DNA of 64,000 nt from the NCBI GenBank assembly GCA_051294375.1, contig CM119264.1:6609238-6673237 (forward strand), read 5' to 3'. Source of the DNA: Paraspadella gotoi. Taxonomy: Eukaryota; Chaetognatha. The notes beneath the pieces were generated by a model. The model was given only the letters and a program-made list of their open reading frames with translations. It searched no databases and was not told where the DNA came from. Made by a program: the position numbers and the translations under genes. Positions 23,162-32,690 of the stretch are shown here, one piece after another (position 1 is the stretch's first letter; each line of letters begins with the position of its first letter).

Positions 23162-24490
23162 CTGTTCCCAAAACAATATAAACAAAATATTTTTTGTACT
23201 CCTTAATCATACTATCTCATGTCTAAATATCCTTTTTGATTACTCAAATAAAATTTATGTTCCCCAGTGCTCCACTCTATTGTCTAATCCAGGCAGACAT
23301 TCATAACTCTTTGAACTGAAAAATTCCGAGGCTAAAATCTAACGTTTAAAATTCTCAGTCATTACTCGGACATGAGCCTGGTATTGCAGGTGGCGCTTCT
23401 AGATATATCTCTCTCTATATGTATAGATATATAGATAATTAAATGTTAAAAAATAAGGTAATCATGCATTTGCCGTAGCTTTAAATCCACTGCTGAGTCT
23501 ATTTGTTGTCGTAAAATGATCAAAATTCATTCTTTATATTTTACCGCTTCATGCAAATGAGAGTACGGATAAAAATCTCGAAGGTCCAGTTTAAGTCTGA
23601 AAAGTTTTAGTCCAAAAGCGATGGACGACTGATAGAAAACGTTTCCGTTTCGAATATCAATCGTCAGACGCTCGACTTCATTTTTTTTTTCTCTTTTTCT
23701 TCTTTCTTTCCTCCCTTTTTTCCCCCTTTCCTTTTCTTTCGACCTTACCTTTCTCCCTTTGCTTTCTCATATCCTTTTCCCCTTTTTTTCTTCTTCACAA
23801 GACAAACTCGATAATTTCCGACTCTCGATCGAGTTTCCTTCGAAGGAGAGGTGAGGCGTGAGTCGGGCGAGAGGTAAGTTTTCCGATGGGAAAGGTTCGG
23901 GAGGGGGGCGAGGGAAGGCGAGGAAAGAAAAAAAACCTCCTTCGTCAAAAGGAAAAGCTGACCTCAGCGATTGTTTAGGTAATAAGAGTCTATGGACTCT
24001 CTTATATCTCGGCCGAGGGAAGGGGCCCAATATATATAGGGCCCTTGGGAGGAAAATGGGTAAGAGAGTCGATGAGGGTCGGTCAGTACGTTGTCTCACC
24101 TTCACCGACTTACCTTTACTCTCTTCTTCTCAAACACGCGAAATCCGGGAAGACATCAGTGACAAAACCATTTTATTTCCTCAATTTATCCATTCGGCTC
24201 AAAACCTTTCTTTTTTACCACTGACATTCGCCTCTTGTCATTGCGGATCGCCTGATGACCACCCGTTAGGACCCGCTTGTCCCTCTATTCTATCACATTC
24301 CTAACCTTCTTCTATACAATAAAAAGCATTTCTGAACCTTACCCAAAGGAGCGTTATCCACCGTTTCCTGGAACCAGAGTCCGAGCTGCAATCCACAACC
24401 TGGGCACCGTAATAGCGACGCCGCCCCACGACGCCGCAGCCGCTGAAGCCGCCGCCGTCGCCGCCACCGCTGCCGCTCCCGACGGCTCAT
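23162..24490. other. Intergenic DNA; possible splice donors and a TATA-like palindrome
   Basis: AT-rich sequence up to about 23680, then purine/pyrimidine-rich DNA. A consensus splice donor GAG|GTAAGT is at 23871-23879. GGGCCC, AATATATATA and GGGCCC form a 22-base palindrome at 24023-24044. An initiator-like TCAGT is at 24083-24087, but it is about 54 bases from the TATA-like run, too far for a standard core promoter. An alanine-rich frame at 24400-24480 comes from GCC repeats. No gene is called. Confidence 0.4.
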
Positions 24491-24643
24491 TAGGGTGTGC
24501 CAAATTTCTCAAGTTTGAAATATCTCAAAAAACATCTAACACAATTTGTGGAGGCCTAAAAAAATAGGTTTCCACCAATCGCCATTCAAATTGCTTCAAC
24601 ACCCTTAGCGCTACCGGCGCTTGAAGGATTTTTGGCACACCTT
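24491..24643. mobile_element. Small TIR element (MITE-like), about 150 bp
   Basis: AGGGTGTGCCAAA at 24492-24504 faces its near reverse complement TTTTGGCACACCT at 24630-24642 (12 of 13 paired). TA dinucleotides lie at or near both outer ends, compatible with a mariner-type target site, but the exact ends are unclear. No coding capacity. Confidence 0.45.
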
Positions 24644-24910
24644 GCATATCATAATTCATTGTGTCTAAACTAAGAGAGATTTTAGCGTCCACTCTCATCA
24701 AACAACTGAAGAAATGTATTAAATTTATTCATGTTAAATTTCAAGTGTCAACTACATCTCTGAGCTTAACAACAGCACCAGCAATATGCTGGAGATGGGA
24801 GTAGCCATTATGTCGAAGACTATAGCTTCTGACATAGTTGGGAACCACCAATGTTTTACAAAATTTTATTGACAATTAGTAGCTCCAAATAAAAAAATTA
24901 ACTGTTTTCA

Positions 24911-25650
24911 AAAATATTGGTGTAGCTACATCCTGGAGGATTTTTTCTGTACAATATTTAAACTAGTAAAAATATATTCTAATACTTATTCATTATTATT
25001 AATTATAACATTAATAAATGAAGTAGCATATGATAAGAAAGTTTGGTAAATTTTATTTGATTGATGCACTACTTCAGAAGGTAGCCTCTTTTGAAAGATC
25101 AAAAAAATTTTTTTTTCACATGCTATTAATCTGAAAAAAAATAAAAATTATTTATTCAAAAATACATTTATTAGTTGCCTAAACATACTAGGCTCAATTT
25201 TTTATCAGTACAATTTGAGTAAGAGTCTCCACAGACTTTCTGGAGACTTCCTCCATATGTTGGAGGATTTGGACGAAACGTTGGAGTTAAAAAATCTGCA
25301 ATAAAAGGCATTTACATTTATTCAGGAACGCAATTTCGTTTGAAAAGCTAAAGCCCTAAAAGCATTTACATTTTTGATCAAGGTGCGCTCACATTTTTAT
25401 CGATTATATTTGCACAGACTGCTTGAAGGGTGAATAATCTTTATAAAATCTGCGCCTCTACCACTATTTATGTACTTTAATCGATTCAAACAATGCTGCA
25501 TGATGCACTGATATTTTTGATTAGGGTGCGCTCACATTTTCATGGATTATCTTTGCACAGACTGCTTGTAGGGTGAATAATATTTATACAATCTACGCCT
25601 CTACCACTATTTATGTAATTTAATCGATTCAAACAATGCTGAATAAGATA
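24911..25650 (+). repeat. Left arm of a long inverted repeat
   Basis: Its ends match, in reverse complement, 34396-34493 (shared landmark GTGTAGCTACATCCTGGAGG) and 33505-34037 (shared landmark ATAGTGGTAGAGGCG on the right arm). The two arms are separated by about 7.9 kb. The centre of the right arm is hidden by gaps. No coding frame is recognised in the arm. Confidence 0.8.
25371..25645. repeat. Two tandem units of about 143 bp
   Basis: Units start at about 25371 and 25514. Both contain GGTGCGCTCACATTTT, TTTGCACAGACTGCTTG, CGCCTCTACCACTATTTATG and AATCGATTCAAACAATGCTG. The same unit occurs in reverse complement on both sides of the N gap at 33632-33921, so more units probably lie in that gap. 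Confidence 0.85.
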
Positions 25651-26540
25651 AAAAATGAATTATTACTAATAATATAATCTTATAAAACAACCGCAACTGA
25701 ATCCATTACTAAAAACGTGACATCAGTGACAAGCACCGTATTTAAATCAAAAGTAATTTTCTATCTGCCTTTCTCTTTCTCACTTAAACTCAAACCTGAG
25801 AGTCCACCCCCAGGGCCTTGTATCTTTTGTCGGGGATTGATTATTAAAATTCGCCTATATAGTTCCATTCCAGAACTTTAAATGTAAAATTTCATGAAAT
25901 TTGATCAGGAACAGATTCTGATCACAAAAAAGAGGTACCTCATTTTATAATATGAAGCCTTCTGTTCATTCCGAATTTTAGTACAAATTGTCAGACAAAG
26001 TCCTGTCATAACATTTAAGTAAGTAGACAAGGATTTCCAGGCGAAACCAAAGTGGATTTTATTCTTCATAAAAACAGACAGAGAAAGATGGTGTCAATTT
26101 TCGACCGAGTGAATCACGTTCAATCAGAGCGGAGGCACTGGAAAACTTTGCAGATGGATTGAAGCCCATTTGACCTTTGGCCGGTACAATTGCTGGCTCG
26201 ACCAATGAGAGAGTTCCATTTAGCTTCCAATTCCACGTTCATGATTCCTCTGCAATGATGAGATGATAGGAAATCATTGATCGGAAAACGTTTAAAAAAT
26301 GCTATGAATCAATAAAATGAAATGAAATGAATTGAATTAAATAAATTTGAATGAAATGAATTTAATAAAATGAGTTGAATGAAATGAATTGAATGAAATG
26401 AATTGAATGAAATGAATTGTATGAAATGAAATGAATGAATAAATGAATTTAATGAATGAATTAAATTTAAATCTATTTAATTATAAAAAGCTGATTTACA
26501 ATGGTAAAATGATAACACTGCAATTATTAACGTTACGCAG
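25651..26540. other. AT-rich spacer with (ATGAA)-type repeats; no gene seen
   Basis: Mixed AT-rich DNA. From about 26312 to 26465 an imperfect GAATGAAATGAATT-like repeat occurs. I see no exon before the retroelement fragment that follows. Confidence 0.6.
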
Positions 26541-26559
26541 CGTGGATCCTCAATGCCAA

Positions 26560-26780
26560 GAGGGCTCCGCCCCTGCCATTGCATCACTCAAGCGTAACAA
26601 GGCAATCATGGTTCATCCCGCGGACAAGGGAAGAGCTGCGGTAGTCATGGACGCCCAAGACTACAAAGAAAAAGTTCGCAAAATGATGGCAGATAGGAAA
26701 ACCTACCATCTCCTATCTAAGGATCCGACTCTAGCTTAGCGAAAAGATTAGCCAAACGGAAAACTGGCCACAGATAAAAT
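26560..26780 (+). pseudogene. Penelope-like retroelement reverse transcriptase, N-terminal fragment
   Basis: The plus-strand frame reads AIASLKRNK, then AIMVHPADKGRAAVVMD, then a DYKEKVRKMMADRKTYHLL stretch and SKDPT. From knowledge of the family, the order 'LK-N-K / PADKG..VV.D..DY...../D..TY..L..DPT' is the conserved N-terminal part of PLE reverse transcriptases. The frame meets TAG at 26737-26739; shifting by one base near 26728 continues it for about 15 codons (SLAKRLAKRKTGHR) to a TAA. No catalytic YADD-type region, GIY-YIG endonuclease or full domain follows, so this is a short, 5'- and 3'-truncated and frameshifted remnant. Confidence 0.8.
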
Positions 26781-26816
26781 TGGCTAAACTTATTGAAACG
26801 AGGTGAAACATCTTAA

Positions 26817-26885
26817 CAGAGAGAGAGAGAGAAAGAAAGAGAAAAGTCCAGTCGCTGCAGAGCTGAACTCGTTTTTAGACGAATT

Positions 26886-26920
<35 letters not shown>
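26817..26920. repeat. AG microsatellite running into a gap
   Basis: AG-rich tract, in two parts, that directly abuts the 25-N placeholder at 26921-26945. Confidence 0.95.
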
Positions 26921-26945
26921 NNNNNNNNNNNNNNNNNNNNNNNNN
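26921..26945. other. Assembly gap (25 N placeholder)
   Basis: Third 25-N run in the window, again at a microsatellite edge. Confidence 0.99.
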
Positions 26946-27240
26946 AACGAAATGAACGGGAATTTGTTAGAATGATGGCTGCTAGTCGATAAATATAATT
27001 AAAGTAAGAAAGTTTGGAACAAAATAAGAAAAATACTGAGACAAAATAAGCCCGTAAACGCAAACAGTAAAGGCAAAGCAGTAAAACAGTAAGGAGGCAA
27101 TTGGGTAAAAATTCGAAAATTGGCCTATAACTAATAAATAAAACTGGGTTACATCAAGAAAATATAATGAGTCCAACTTCTAATAATAATAAAATTTGAA
27201 ACAAAAATAAGAAAAATTTTAAAGAGAAGAATAACGATTA

Positions 27241-27559
27241 GGGGGAACCCGGCGTGCGTCTCATCGTCGACGTGGAGGTCGAGGAGGAGGTGGCGCTGGG
27301 GCGAGCGGCTGCGGCGGCGGGTGAGGTCCTAGAAACCTCGACGGTTCGCCCCGCCCCGCTGAGGAGTCTCTGGCTGAAAGTCGATAGCCCGCTTGGCATC
27401 CCGCCGAGCGTTCCGGGCGACAAAGGCCACTGAGTGGTGGGAATGAGAAGTCGTCAAGTGGAGCGTTTCGAGTGACAGCTCGATGCGGGAGCAGCAGCGC
27501 GATAGGACAGCGAGGAGGAGAGAGTGCCCGTAGGGCGCCCGCGATGACCAAATCATAAC
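27241..27559 (-). other. GC-rich island with several open frames; possible exon
   Basis: GC-rich DNA bracketed by AT-rich DNA. On the minus strand a strong splice acceptor (pyrimidine tract ending TTTCTCAG, AG at 27560-27561) precedes it. All three minus frames are open over long stretches: one Arg/Pro-rich (to 27261), one ending at 27329, one Ala/Ser/Thr-rich ending at 27238. The plus strand also has a 62-codon frame with RLIVDVEVEEEVALGRAAAA. This multiple openness follows from GC-rich trinucleotide composition, so I cannot choose a true frame. Continuing from the preceding minus exon through the acceptor would bring a stop at once (TTA then TGA), so it may be 3' untranslated sequence. Confidence 0.3.
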
Positions 27560-27631
27560 CTGAGAAATGAAGAAATTAAATCAGTTTTAACTAAAGTAAT
27601 AGTAACTATAAATTAGAAAAGTTCAAAACTC

Positions 27632-27919
27632 TTACGGAAGGGATTCGGAGTGAGTCGGCGGAGCGGCGGCGGGACTTTGACGCGCGAGCGGTGATGGGGA
27701 GAGCGGAAGGGGCGTGACGCCGACCTCACGGCAGGTCCTCCCGATGTCGCCGCGAGGAGACGGCACGAGGAAGTCGTCGTCGCTGCTCGTCGTCGTCGTC
27801 GTCGGCGCCTTCGCGTCGTCAGCGTAGCTTTCGTCGTCGTCGTCGTAGGTGGTCGTCGTCGTCGTTGGCGTCGAGGTAGGGGTTCGACAAGATATGTGGA
27901 GGTCATAACCAGCCTCGCG
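27632..27919 (-). CDS. Candidate 3' coding exon, Thr/Asp-rich protein, unrecognised
   Basis: Just upstream on the minus strand is a textbook acceptor: a pyrimidine tract ending TTTTTCCTTCAG, with AG at 27920-27921. From 27919 a 95-codon frame reads REAGYDLHISCRTPTSTP, a Thr run, DDDDESYADDAKAP, a second Thr run, SSDDDFLVPSPRGDIGRTC, then a Pro/Ser/Ala-rich tail ending at TAA 27632-27634. The Thr and Asp runs come from GAC/ACG repeats, but the flanks are not repetitive. A donor-like CC|GTAAGAG overlaps the stop, and a 76-base intron-like stretch would join it to 27559, giving one further codon before a stop. The upstream exon is uncertain; a donor near 28026 in the frame starting MWPHPTPQG would be in phase. 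The Arg-rich alternative frame is the antisense-like reading. It could encode a secreted or linker-type region. No family is recognised. Confidence 0.4.
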   Translation of the reverse strand, partial: REAGYDLHISCRTPTSTPTTTTTTYDDDDESYADDAKAPTTTTTSSDDDFLVPSPRGDIGRTCREVGVTPLPLSPSPLARQSPAAAPPTHSESLP

Positions 27920-28024
27920 CTGAAGGAAAAAAACAAGAAAACAAAAAATAAAATCGACGGAAAAATGGCCATCATGAAGATCATTAAAGAGTAAAGAGCG
28001 AAATTGTACCTATTTGGTTTGTGA

Positions 28025-28613
28025 TTACAACGACGGATTTCGTGTGGCCCTGGGGAGTCGGGTGGGGCCACATTGGGAGAATCTCTGGGACTTTGTATCC
28101 ACTCCCATGAGGAAAGGATATGGTGAGGAGCTTTGGTTCATTCCAGGGCCGGTAGGGGATGGAGCCGTTATGGTGATAGAGAGGTGAGAAAAGGAAAAGG
28201 ACATTGGTAGAAGGAGGGTCAGGAGGAGGTGCTTCCCGGGAAGGATGGCAAGAGCTTCATTTTGGTCAGCGCAGGGGTTCACATCGCTCGATTGGCGACT
28301 CCTCGATGAGATCGGTCCGACCCAATGGTGGTTGGAGTGTCGAAGGGGACGCCATAGGTGGAGTAGAACAGACCTTTAGGAGCCACGTAATCCGGGGGAG
28401 AGGAGCATATTCAGGAGACGGTGAGGCCGGATTGGATAATCTCGCCAGCTCAGGCCAATAGCTCGCCTCCAGGTAAAGAATGCGGGCGGAATTCGCAGGG
28501 ATAAGGAAAGAAAGGACAGGGTTATGAGAAAGAATACACAGGGTTAGAGTTCGAGGGGCGAGCCTTAATGGTTTTCGAAGGGCCCGGAAATGGATGAGGA
28601 GATTGGATTGGGG
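28025..28613 (-). CDS. Coding-like segment in two overlapping frames; unrecognised, possibly repeat-derived
   Basis: On the minus strand a 115-codon frame runs from after a TAA (28614-28616) to TGA at 28266-28268. It includes HNPVLSFLIPANSARILYLE, ASYWPELARLSNPASPSPEY and APLPRITWLLKVC. A second frame overlaps it and continues to TAA at 28025-28027, with NPCADQNEALAILPGKHLLL and GVDTKSQRFSQCGPTRLPRA. Composition is balanced in both, suggesting one coding segment of about 190 residues with a frameshift near 28270-28290, or two exons. The first frame has no early ATG. The plus strand also has a Gly-rich frame (about 28190-28460), so strand choice is not certain. A decayed transposon or retroelement is the main alternative. 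Confidence 0.3.
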
Positions 28614-30424
28614 TTAAATGGTTAGAAGGAATTAATGTTAATATATGGCAAGATAGAGGGCGTTTATAACCGCACAAGCTTTCCCCATACTCGTGTCCCT
28701 TCCTCCTCTCCCCTCCTCCTCATCCCTCCGTGCAACCCTCGGCCCCGGGACAAGAATTCACTCTCAGCTCACGACACAAGTGGGGCACCAGAAACCTCCT
28801 CCTCCCCTCGTATTTTGTACATATACGTTTTACTATACTTTAGACTTATTCAGACTCCATATCTTTACTTTCTCTTCTACTGATGAGAGACTAGTTAGTA
28901 ACCCGTACCTTTAGCTATGCATACCCATTCTTCCAATGACGCCCATCAGCCTCTCCCAACGGTTTAACCTTTCCCAGGATTAAGTTTCCTCTACGACTAA
29001 CTGGCTACCGCAACCTCCCACACCACCCTATTTTTTTTTCTTCATCTTTCCTATCTTAATCTTCTTTTTCTCACTACTTTCTTTTCTATCTTCACGTGCA
29101 AAAAAAAAAAATTATACAACAAACAGCTTTTAATCTACTATATATTTCGCACAAAAATTATCTCTCATGCTGCAAAACGTTTGAAAATAAAAATTTTTTC
29201 TTCACGCCAGGAAAAGACGAAAAACAAAGAACTTGTCATGCCATTCACTCATAATCAAACATAAGAATCACTAACTGCCTCGTCTCTCTTCTCTTCTTTA
29301 GCGCTAATCCGGGACACTAGTGTTGTATCGTCACATCACACTTACACACACTTTATCTTTCTCCTTTTAGCAGATATCCGGGACATTAATGTAATTTCTT
29401 TTAGCAGATATCCGGGGACATTAATGTAATTTTTTCCCTTACGTATTTTTTTTCCTTACACTATACTTACTTTCTCCCTCTACTCAAATTCAATTTGATA
29501 GTTTCGATTTTATTCTATTATTCTGCTTACGGTTAATTTTAATCTCTACAAACTGCCCTCACTGTCTACACCGCACATTTAATTCAAACTTTAATTTTAA
29601 ATCTGTATTCTTATCTTTAACTGTACCCCAATCCTTTTCTTTTATTTCACATATTGATGTATTTTTTTCTTTTCATCTTTAATTTTTAACCATTTCGTTT
29701 TTATTATTATATTTCAACTTCCATCTCAATCTTCATACACTTACTCTCTCACTCACCATTTCCGATTTCGGATTCTCTAATTCACTACATTAGATTTCAT
29801 GAATCACTATTTTCATCTTCTATTCACATTTTTATTATCTCTCTATCTCTGCTCATCTCTGATTTATTGCTACACAACATTAACTCACTTTCCGATTCGA
29901 TCATGCACATTTCGATTTTCATATTTAAACTCACCATTTCGATTGTTTATTGTTACTATTTTGAGCCAATTTCGATCTTCTTTCCTAAAAACTACTTTTT
30001 CTCTATCTTTTACTAAGCCTATCCTTCAACGAATTTTTTGCTGATCACTGTCCCCCTATTCACCTGATGTTCGACAGGAGCGCATTCTTTTTCACTACAC
30101 TCTCTCTGACCGATCTCGATCTCAGCGCCTTTTTCTTCATCGCTCTTCTTCGCGCTCTTCTCTCTTCCTTACGCTGCCCTACTCTCACTTTCTCAGCACA
30201 CTGCCAGGGAGAATGTCACTACGATCTCACCCTGGTCATCGATGCCTCGGCCTCCTCTTCTCCTTTCGCCTTCCAACAAAAAAAATCGTTGACTCTCCTT
30301 TCAATTTGCTCTGATGTCCCCCACCTCACGGATCCTCTAACAGACGTCTCTCTCTTTTTCTACACAAAATTAATTCTCACACCTCTCTCATTCTTTCTAC
30401 CCACCATCTCATGTTAATAATAAT
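28614..30424. other. AT-rich, pyrimidine-biased spacer; no gene seen
   Basis: Strong strand bias towards C and T on the plus strand from about 28680 to 30415, with poly-A at 29100. Apart from the short repeat at 29297-29435 I see no element. Plus-strand frames are Phe/Ser/Leu-rich and follow the pyrimidine bias. Confidence 0.5.
29297..29435. repeat. Short direct repeat, about 34-bp unit
   Basis: TTTTAGCAGATATCCGGG followed by ACATTAATGTAATTT occurs at about 29366-29399 and again at about 29400-29434. A diverged relative (TTTAGCGCTAATCCGGGACA) is at about 29297. ACATTAATGT is itself a perfect 10-base palindrome. Confidence 0.8.
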
Positions 30425-30754
30425 AGGAGAGTGATAGTAAGTAGAAATAAATGTTGGTTTATGTTTAAATTTTTAAAAAAACCTTGATTTCTTAATATAA
30501 AATAAAAATTTAATTTAAAAAAATGGTTTAAAAGTGTGGGATGACTTTATTTAATGTGAATTCTTGTGAAATGACATTAGGGGCATGACAGACATGACGC
30601 GATATGACAATGACTACTACTGACATGACACTTATATCATTAAGAACATTGAATTATAGAAAATCATGCATGATGCGATAAACCTTTCGTTTTCGTTGTT
30701 ATTAGGAATATAGAAAAAAGCAAAGTTTTTGAATGTGGTAAGCAGACGAATTTA

Positions 30755-30812
30755 TTTGACAATACGGACATGTTTCGGCTCACATTTCGAGCCTTCATCA
30801 GCGTTTGATATC
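30755..30812 (-). ncRNA. Hammerhead ribozyme motif, intact core (copy A)
   Basis: On the minus strand CTGATGA lies at 30795-30801. A stem II hairpin follows (GGCTC and GAGCC around an AAATGT-type loop), then GAAAC at 30772-30776 and the cleavage-type triplet GTC at 30767-30769. This is the hammerhead order: CUGANGA, stem II, GAAA, short stem III, UH. Stem III would be only 2 bp (AC/GU), as described for the small type I hammerheads of PLEs. Stem I pairs G-C, C-G and A-U next to the core. Confidence 0.7.
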
Positions 30813-31374
30813 AGGAAAATTATTTGTGCAATAAAGAAGGGTGAGAGAGAGAGAGAGAGAGAGAGAAGGGTAAAGGTTTTCCCAACAAAGTGTGAGAGAG
30901 AATAGTGGTCAATTGAGAGAAAGGCTGAAGTTGAGGACAGATTGAGTGAGTTGTGAAAAGAAATGAAATTTGTTAGAGAGAGAGAGAGAGAGAGAAGAGA
31001 GACAAAGAAATAAATAAATACTAAAGATACATTTTTGTAAAACTATCCTTTTCACATTTCAAATTTCATATTTCATCTCACTATTATTTAAACTAACTAG
31101 TTAATTGTTAAACTTTCACTGACATTTAGTTTTTCAAAATTCACTTTTACTTTTGTTGTACATTACAAAAATGTATCTTTAGTATTTATTTATTCCTGTT
31201 GTCTCTCCTCTCTCTAACAATTTCATTTCTTTTCACAACTCACTCAATCTGTCCTCAACTTCAGCCTTTTCTCTCATCTGACCACTATTCTCTTTAAACC
31301 GCTTTGTTGGAAAACCTTTACCCTTCTCTCTCTTCTCTCTCTCTCTCACCCTTCTTTTGCACAAATAATTTTTC

Positions 31375-31440
31375 CTGATATCAAACGTGATGAAGGCTCG
31401 AAATGTGAGCCGAAACATTTCCGTATTGTCAAATAAATTC
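31375..31440 (+). ncRNA. Hammerhead motif, degraded core (copy B)
   Basis: Same unit, but the core reads CGTGATGA (TGATGA at 31388-31393), so the essential C of CUGAUGA is missing. GAAAC at 31412-31416 is followed by ATTTCC instead of ATGTCC, so GTC is changed to TTC. If the sequence is right, this copy should not self-cleave. Confidence 0.6.
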
Positions 31441-31659
31441 GTTTTATCACATTCAAAAACTTTGCTTTTCTCTAGAAATATGCTAAAAAGATGTCCGTCC
31501 GTCCGTCCCCCGTAGCTTTGAATGCCAATTACTGGACTCTCTCTCTCTTTCTGCTCTCTCTCTCTCTCTCTCTAAGCTACGGGGGGACGGACGGACGGAC
31601 ATCTTTTTAGCATATTTTCTAGAGAAAAGCAAAGTTTTTGAATGTGATAAAACGAATTT

Positions 31660-31715
31660 ATTTGACAATACGGAAATGTTTCGGCTCACATTTCGAGCCT
31701 TCATCAGCGTTGATA
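31660..31715 (-). ncRNA. Hammerhead motif, altered cleavage triplet (copy C)
   Basis: Minus strand: CTGATGA (31701-31707), stem II and GAAAC (31678-31682) are intact. The triplet is TTC, as in copy B, which would break the C-G pair of the minimal stem III. B and C share this change and face each other across the central loop. Confidence 0.6.
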
Positions 31716-32282
31716 TGCAGGAAAATTTTTGTGCAAAAGAAGGGTGAGAGAGAGAGAGAGAGAGAGAAGGGTAAAGGTTTTCCAACAAAGCGGTTAAAGA
31801 GAATAGTGGTCAGATGAGAGAAAAGGCTGAAGTTGAGGACAGATTGAGTGAGTTGTGAAAAGAAATGAAATTTGTTAGAGAGAGAGAGAGACAACAGGAA
31901 TAAATAAATACTAAAGATACATTTTTGTAATGTACAACAAAAGTAAAAGTGAATTTTGAAAAACTAAATGTCAGTGAAAGTTTAACAATTAACTAGTTAG
32001 TTTAAATAATAGTGAGATGAAATATGAAATTTGAAATGTGAAAAGGATAGTTTTACAAAAATGTATCTTTAGTATTTATTTATTCCTTTTGTCTCTCTCT
32101 CTCTCTCTCTCTCTCTGCTCTTAACAAATTTCATTTCTTTTCACAACTCACTCAATCTGTCCTCAACTTCAGCCTTTCTCTCATTTGACCACTATTCTCT
32201 CTCACCTTACTTGTTGGAAAACCTTTTACCCTTCTCTCCTCTCTCTCCTCTCTCTCACCCTTCTTTTCCACAAATAATTTCC

Positions 32283-32350
32283 TGATATCAAACGCTGATG
32301 AAGGCTCGAAATGTGAGCCGAAACATGTCCGTATTGTCAAATAAATTCGT
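32283..32350 (+). ncRNA. Hammerhead ribozyme motif, intact core (copy D)
   Basis: Plus strand: CTGATGA at 32295-32301, stem II hairpin at 32302-32319, GAAAC at 32320-32324 and GTC at 32327-32329. It matches copy A. The predicted cut lies after C32329. A and D, the outer two units, are the intact ones. Confidence 0.7.
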
Positions 32351-32690
32351 TTGTACCACATTCAAAAACTTTGCTTTTCTCTATATCCTAATAACAACGG
32401 AAAACGAAAGGTTTTATCGCCATCATGCATATTTCTATAATTCATGTTCTAAGATGATATAAGTGTCATGTCAGTATGTATAGTCATGTGTCATATCGGC
32501 CATGTCGTGTCATGCCCCGGTAATGTCATTTCACTGAGGAATTCACATGAAAAAATTAAAGTCACTGCGGCGCAGCACTTTGGAATAAACCGATTTTGTT
32601 AAAAAATTTTTATTTTTATATAAGAAATCAAGGTTTTTTTTAAATTATTAAACATAAACCAAGTCTAATTTTATTTCTACTACTATCAAC

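Larger units (their letters stand above)
30425..32690. repeat. Nested palindrome of four hammerhead-bearing units (PLE-like)
   Basis: Arms of about 1.1 kb (about 30425-31518 and 31574-32690) are reverse complements around a 55-base loop. Each arm is itself an inverted pair, so four related units alternate: minus (about 30700-31020), plus (31165-31475), minus (31620-31910), plus (32055-32385). Each unit has an AG/CT tract, a TTTTCACAACTCACTCAATC-type block, a hammerhead core and an AAGCAAAGTTTTTGAATGTG block. Outer arm parts have diverged by many substitutions, so the palindrome is not a simple sequencing chimera. The design resembles the paired and inverted terminal repeats known for PLEs. 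Confidence 0.8.

Noticed and set aside
31658-31894. Recurrent frame with LSNKFHFFSQLTQS and HLTTIL in the palindrome and at 52867-53118
   Set aside because: It recurs because the non-coding hammerhead unit recurs. The frame breaks in several copies and much of it is CT repeat.
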